Origin: DASPWW01 sp035637595
Lineage (GTDB): Bacteria; Actinomycetota; Thermoleophilia; Solirubrobacterales; 70-9
Length of the DNA: 5,545 bases
Direction of reading: 5' to 3'
Assembly (NCBI GenBank): GCA_035637595.1
Contig: DASPWW010000121.1
Coordinates: 1-5,545, forward strand
This document shows positions 5,050 through 5,545 of the stretch, in pieces. Position 1 is the stretch's first letter, and each line of letters starts with the position of its first letter. The notes beneath the pieces are model-generated. The model was not told the origin of the DNA, ran no database searches, and worked only from the letters and a program-made list of their open reading frames with translations. Both the position numbers and the translations under genes were made by a program.

Positions 5050-5544
5050 GGCCGAACCACCCTCGATTCGGCGCACGACCTGCTGGCGGGCGCGGTACAG
5101 GCGGCTCATGACCGTTCCCTCGCGGATGCGCAGCGCCCTTGCAGCCTCCCTGTACGAGAGACCGGTGATGTCGACGGCGACGAGGACGTCGCGAAAATCG
5201 CCCGGAAGCGCGGCGACCGCCGCGTAGAGCTCCGCGGCCTCGAGTGCGGCCTGCGGCTGAAGTGCGTGCGGGTCGGCGACGAGGTCGAGCTCGTCGGGTA
5301 GCGGGCCGGGACGGAGCCGGCGGCTCTCGGTCCGCTTCTGGTTCAGGAACGTGTTCCGCAGCGCGCGCAGGAGGTAGCCGAGATCGTCCTCGTTGCGGAG
5401 CAGCCGCGGCCGGGCGAGCAGGCGCGCATAGGTCTCCTGCACGAGGTCCTCGGCGTCCTCGCGCGAGCCGGAGAGCGCCCACGCGGCCCGGTAGAGCCTG
5501 TCGAGGTGGTCTCCGAGCCGGGCGGGGTCGAGCGTGCGCCCCAT
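5047..5544 (-). CDS. ECF-family RNA polymerase sigma factor
   Basis: The 165-residue protein has the two-domain layout of ECF (group 4) sigma factors. Region 2 spans about 14-72 and includes the helix REDAEDLVQETYARLL (28-43) and the -10-binding segment YLLRALRNTFLNQKR (57-71). A Pro-rich linker (about 73-98) follows. Region 4 spans about 105-160 with LPGDFRDVLVAVDITGLSYREAA and the HTH ending EGTVMSRLYRARQQV, which reads the -35 box. It lacks regions 1 and 3, as expected for the group. The ATG at 5542-5544 is one base from the right edge; the length is normal for the family and the start plausible, but an upstream start and its ribosome site and promoter cannot be seen. The TGA abuts that of the convergent anti-sigma gene. 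This sigma/anti-sigma pair is arranged tail to tail rather than in the usual operon. Confidence 0.93.
   Translation of the reverse strand: MGRTLDPARLGDHLDRLYRAAWALSGSREDAEDLVQETYARLLARPRLLRNEDDLGYLLRALRNTFLNQKRTESRRLRPGPLPDELDLVADPHALQPQAALEAAELYAAVAALPGDFRDVLVAVDITGLSYREAARALRIREGTVMSRLYRARQQVVRRIEGGSA
5051..5072 (+). terminator. Small hairpin inside the 3' end of the sigma gene, possible terminator for the anti-sigma message
   Basis: GCCGAA (5051-5056) and TTCGGC (5067-5072) are perfect inverted repeats separated by 10 nt, starting 4 nt past the anti-sigma stop. No T-run follows and the loop is large, so terminator function is weakly supported. Confidence 0.2.
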
Positions 5545-5545
5545 C

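Overview
The window is GC-rich DNA, tightly packed, with frequent GTG starts and long spurious antisense frames. The protein types (an RskA-like anti-sigma factor, an alpha/beta-hydrolase/LuxR fusion, a secreted RTX-like protein and a small UspA-like protein) suggest a high-GC actinobacterium. My best guess is the Thermoleophilia/Solirubrobacterales side, because the RTX-like and UspA-like proteins resemble what I recall from that group. This is recall from protein style and was not tested by a search.

Layout from right to left. An ECF sigma factor (5047-5544, minus) converges on a membrane anti-sigma factor (4327-5046, plus), and their stop codons abut inside TGATCA. Left of the anti-sigma gene, 4202-4326 is a divergent promoter region. 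It is followed on the minus strand by a UspA-like small protein (3800-4201) and a secreted calcium-binding-repeat protein (2677-3720). Next come a strong GC stem-loop (2631-2663), an alpha/beta-hydrolase fused to a LuxR-type HTH (1533-2594), a 176-bp intergenic region with a palindrome and a candidate promoter, a 12-helix MFS exporter (151-1356), and the first 46 codons of the ABC-F ATPase EttA (1-137), which runs off the left edge.

The most notable signal is a promoter motif, GGGAATA-(16 or 17 bp)-GTC. It is the only place GGGAATA was found in the window, and it occurs three times, each just upstream of a gene: the UspA-like gene, the RTX-like gene, and, on the opposite strand, the anti-sigma gene. 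The layout is that of an ECF-sigma promoter (GGAA-type -35, GTC-type -10). The two minus-strand copies are near-identical over about 31 bp. The simplest reading is a small self-contained regulon in which the sigma factor at 5047-5544 drives its own anti-sigma factor (negative feedback), a cytoplasmic stress-type protein and an exported RTX-like protein. The promoters and genes are seen in the sequence. The assignment of this sigma factor to these promoters is inference.

The left part looks like a separate unit. The hydrolase-LuxR gene, the MFS gene and ettA all run leftward. The MFS gene has a plausible sigma-70-type promoter overlapping a 16-bp palindrome, and ettA begins 13 nt after the MFS stop. 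No RNA genes, CRISPR arrays, insertion sequences or attachment sites were seen, and no gene-free stretch exceeds 176 bp.
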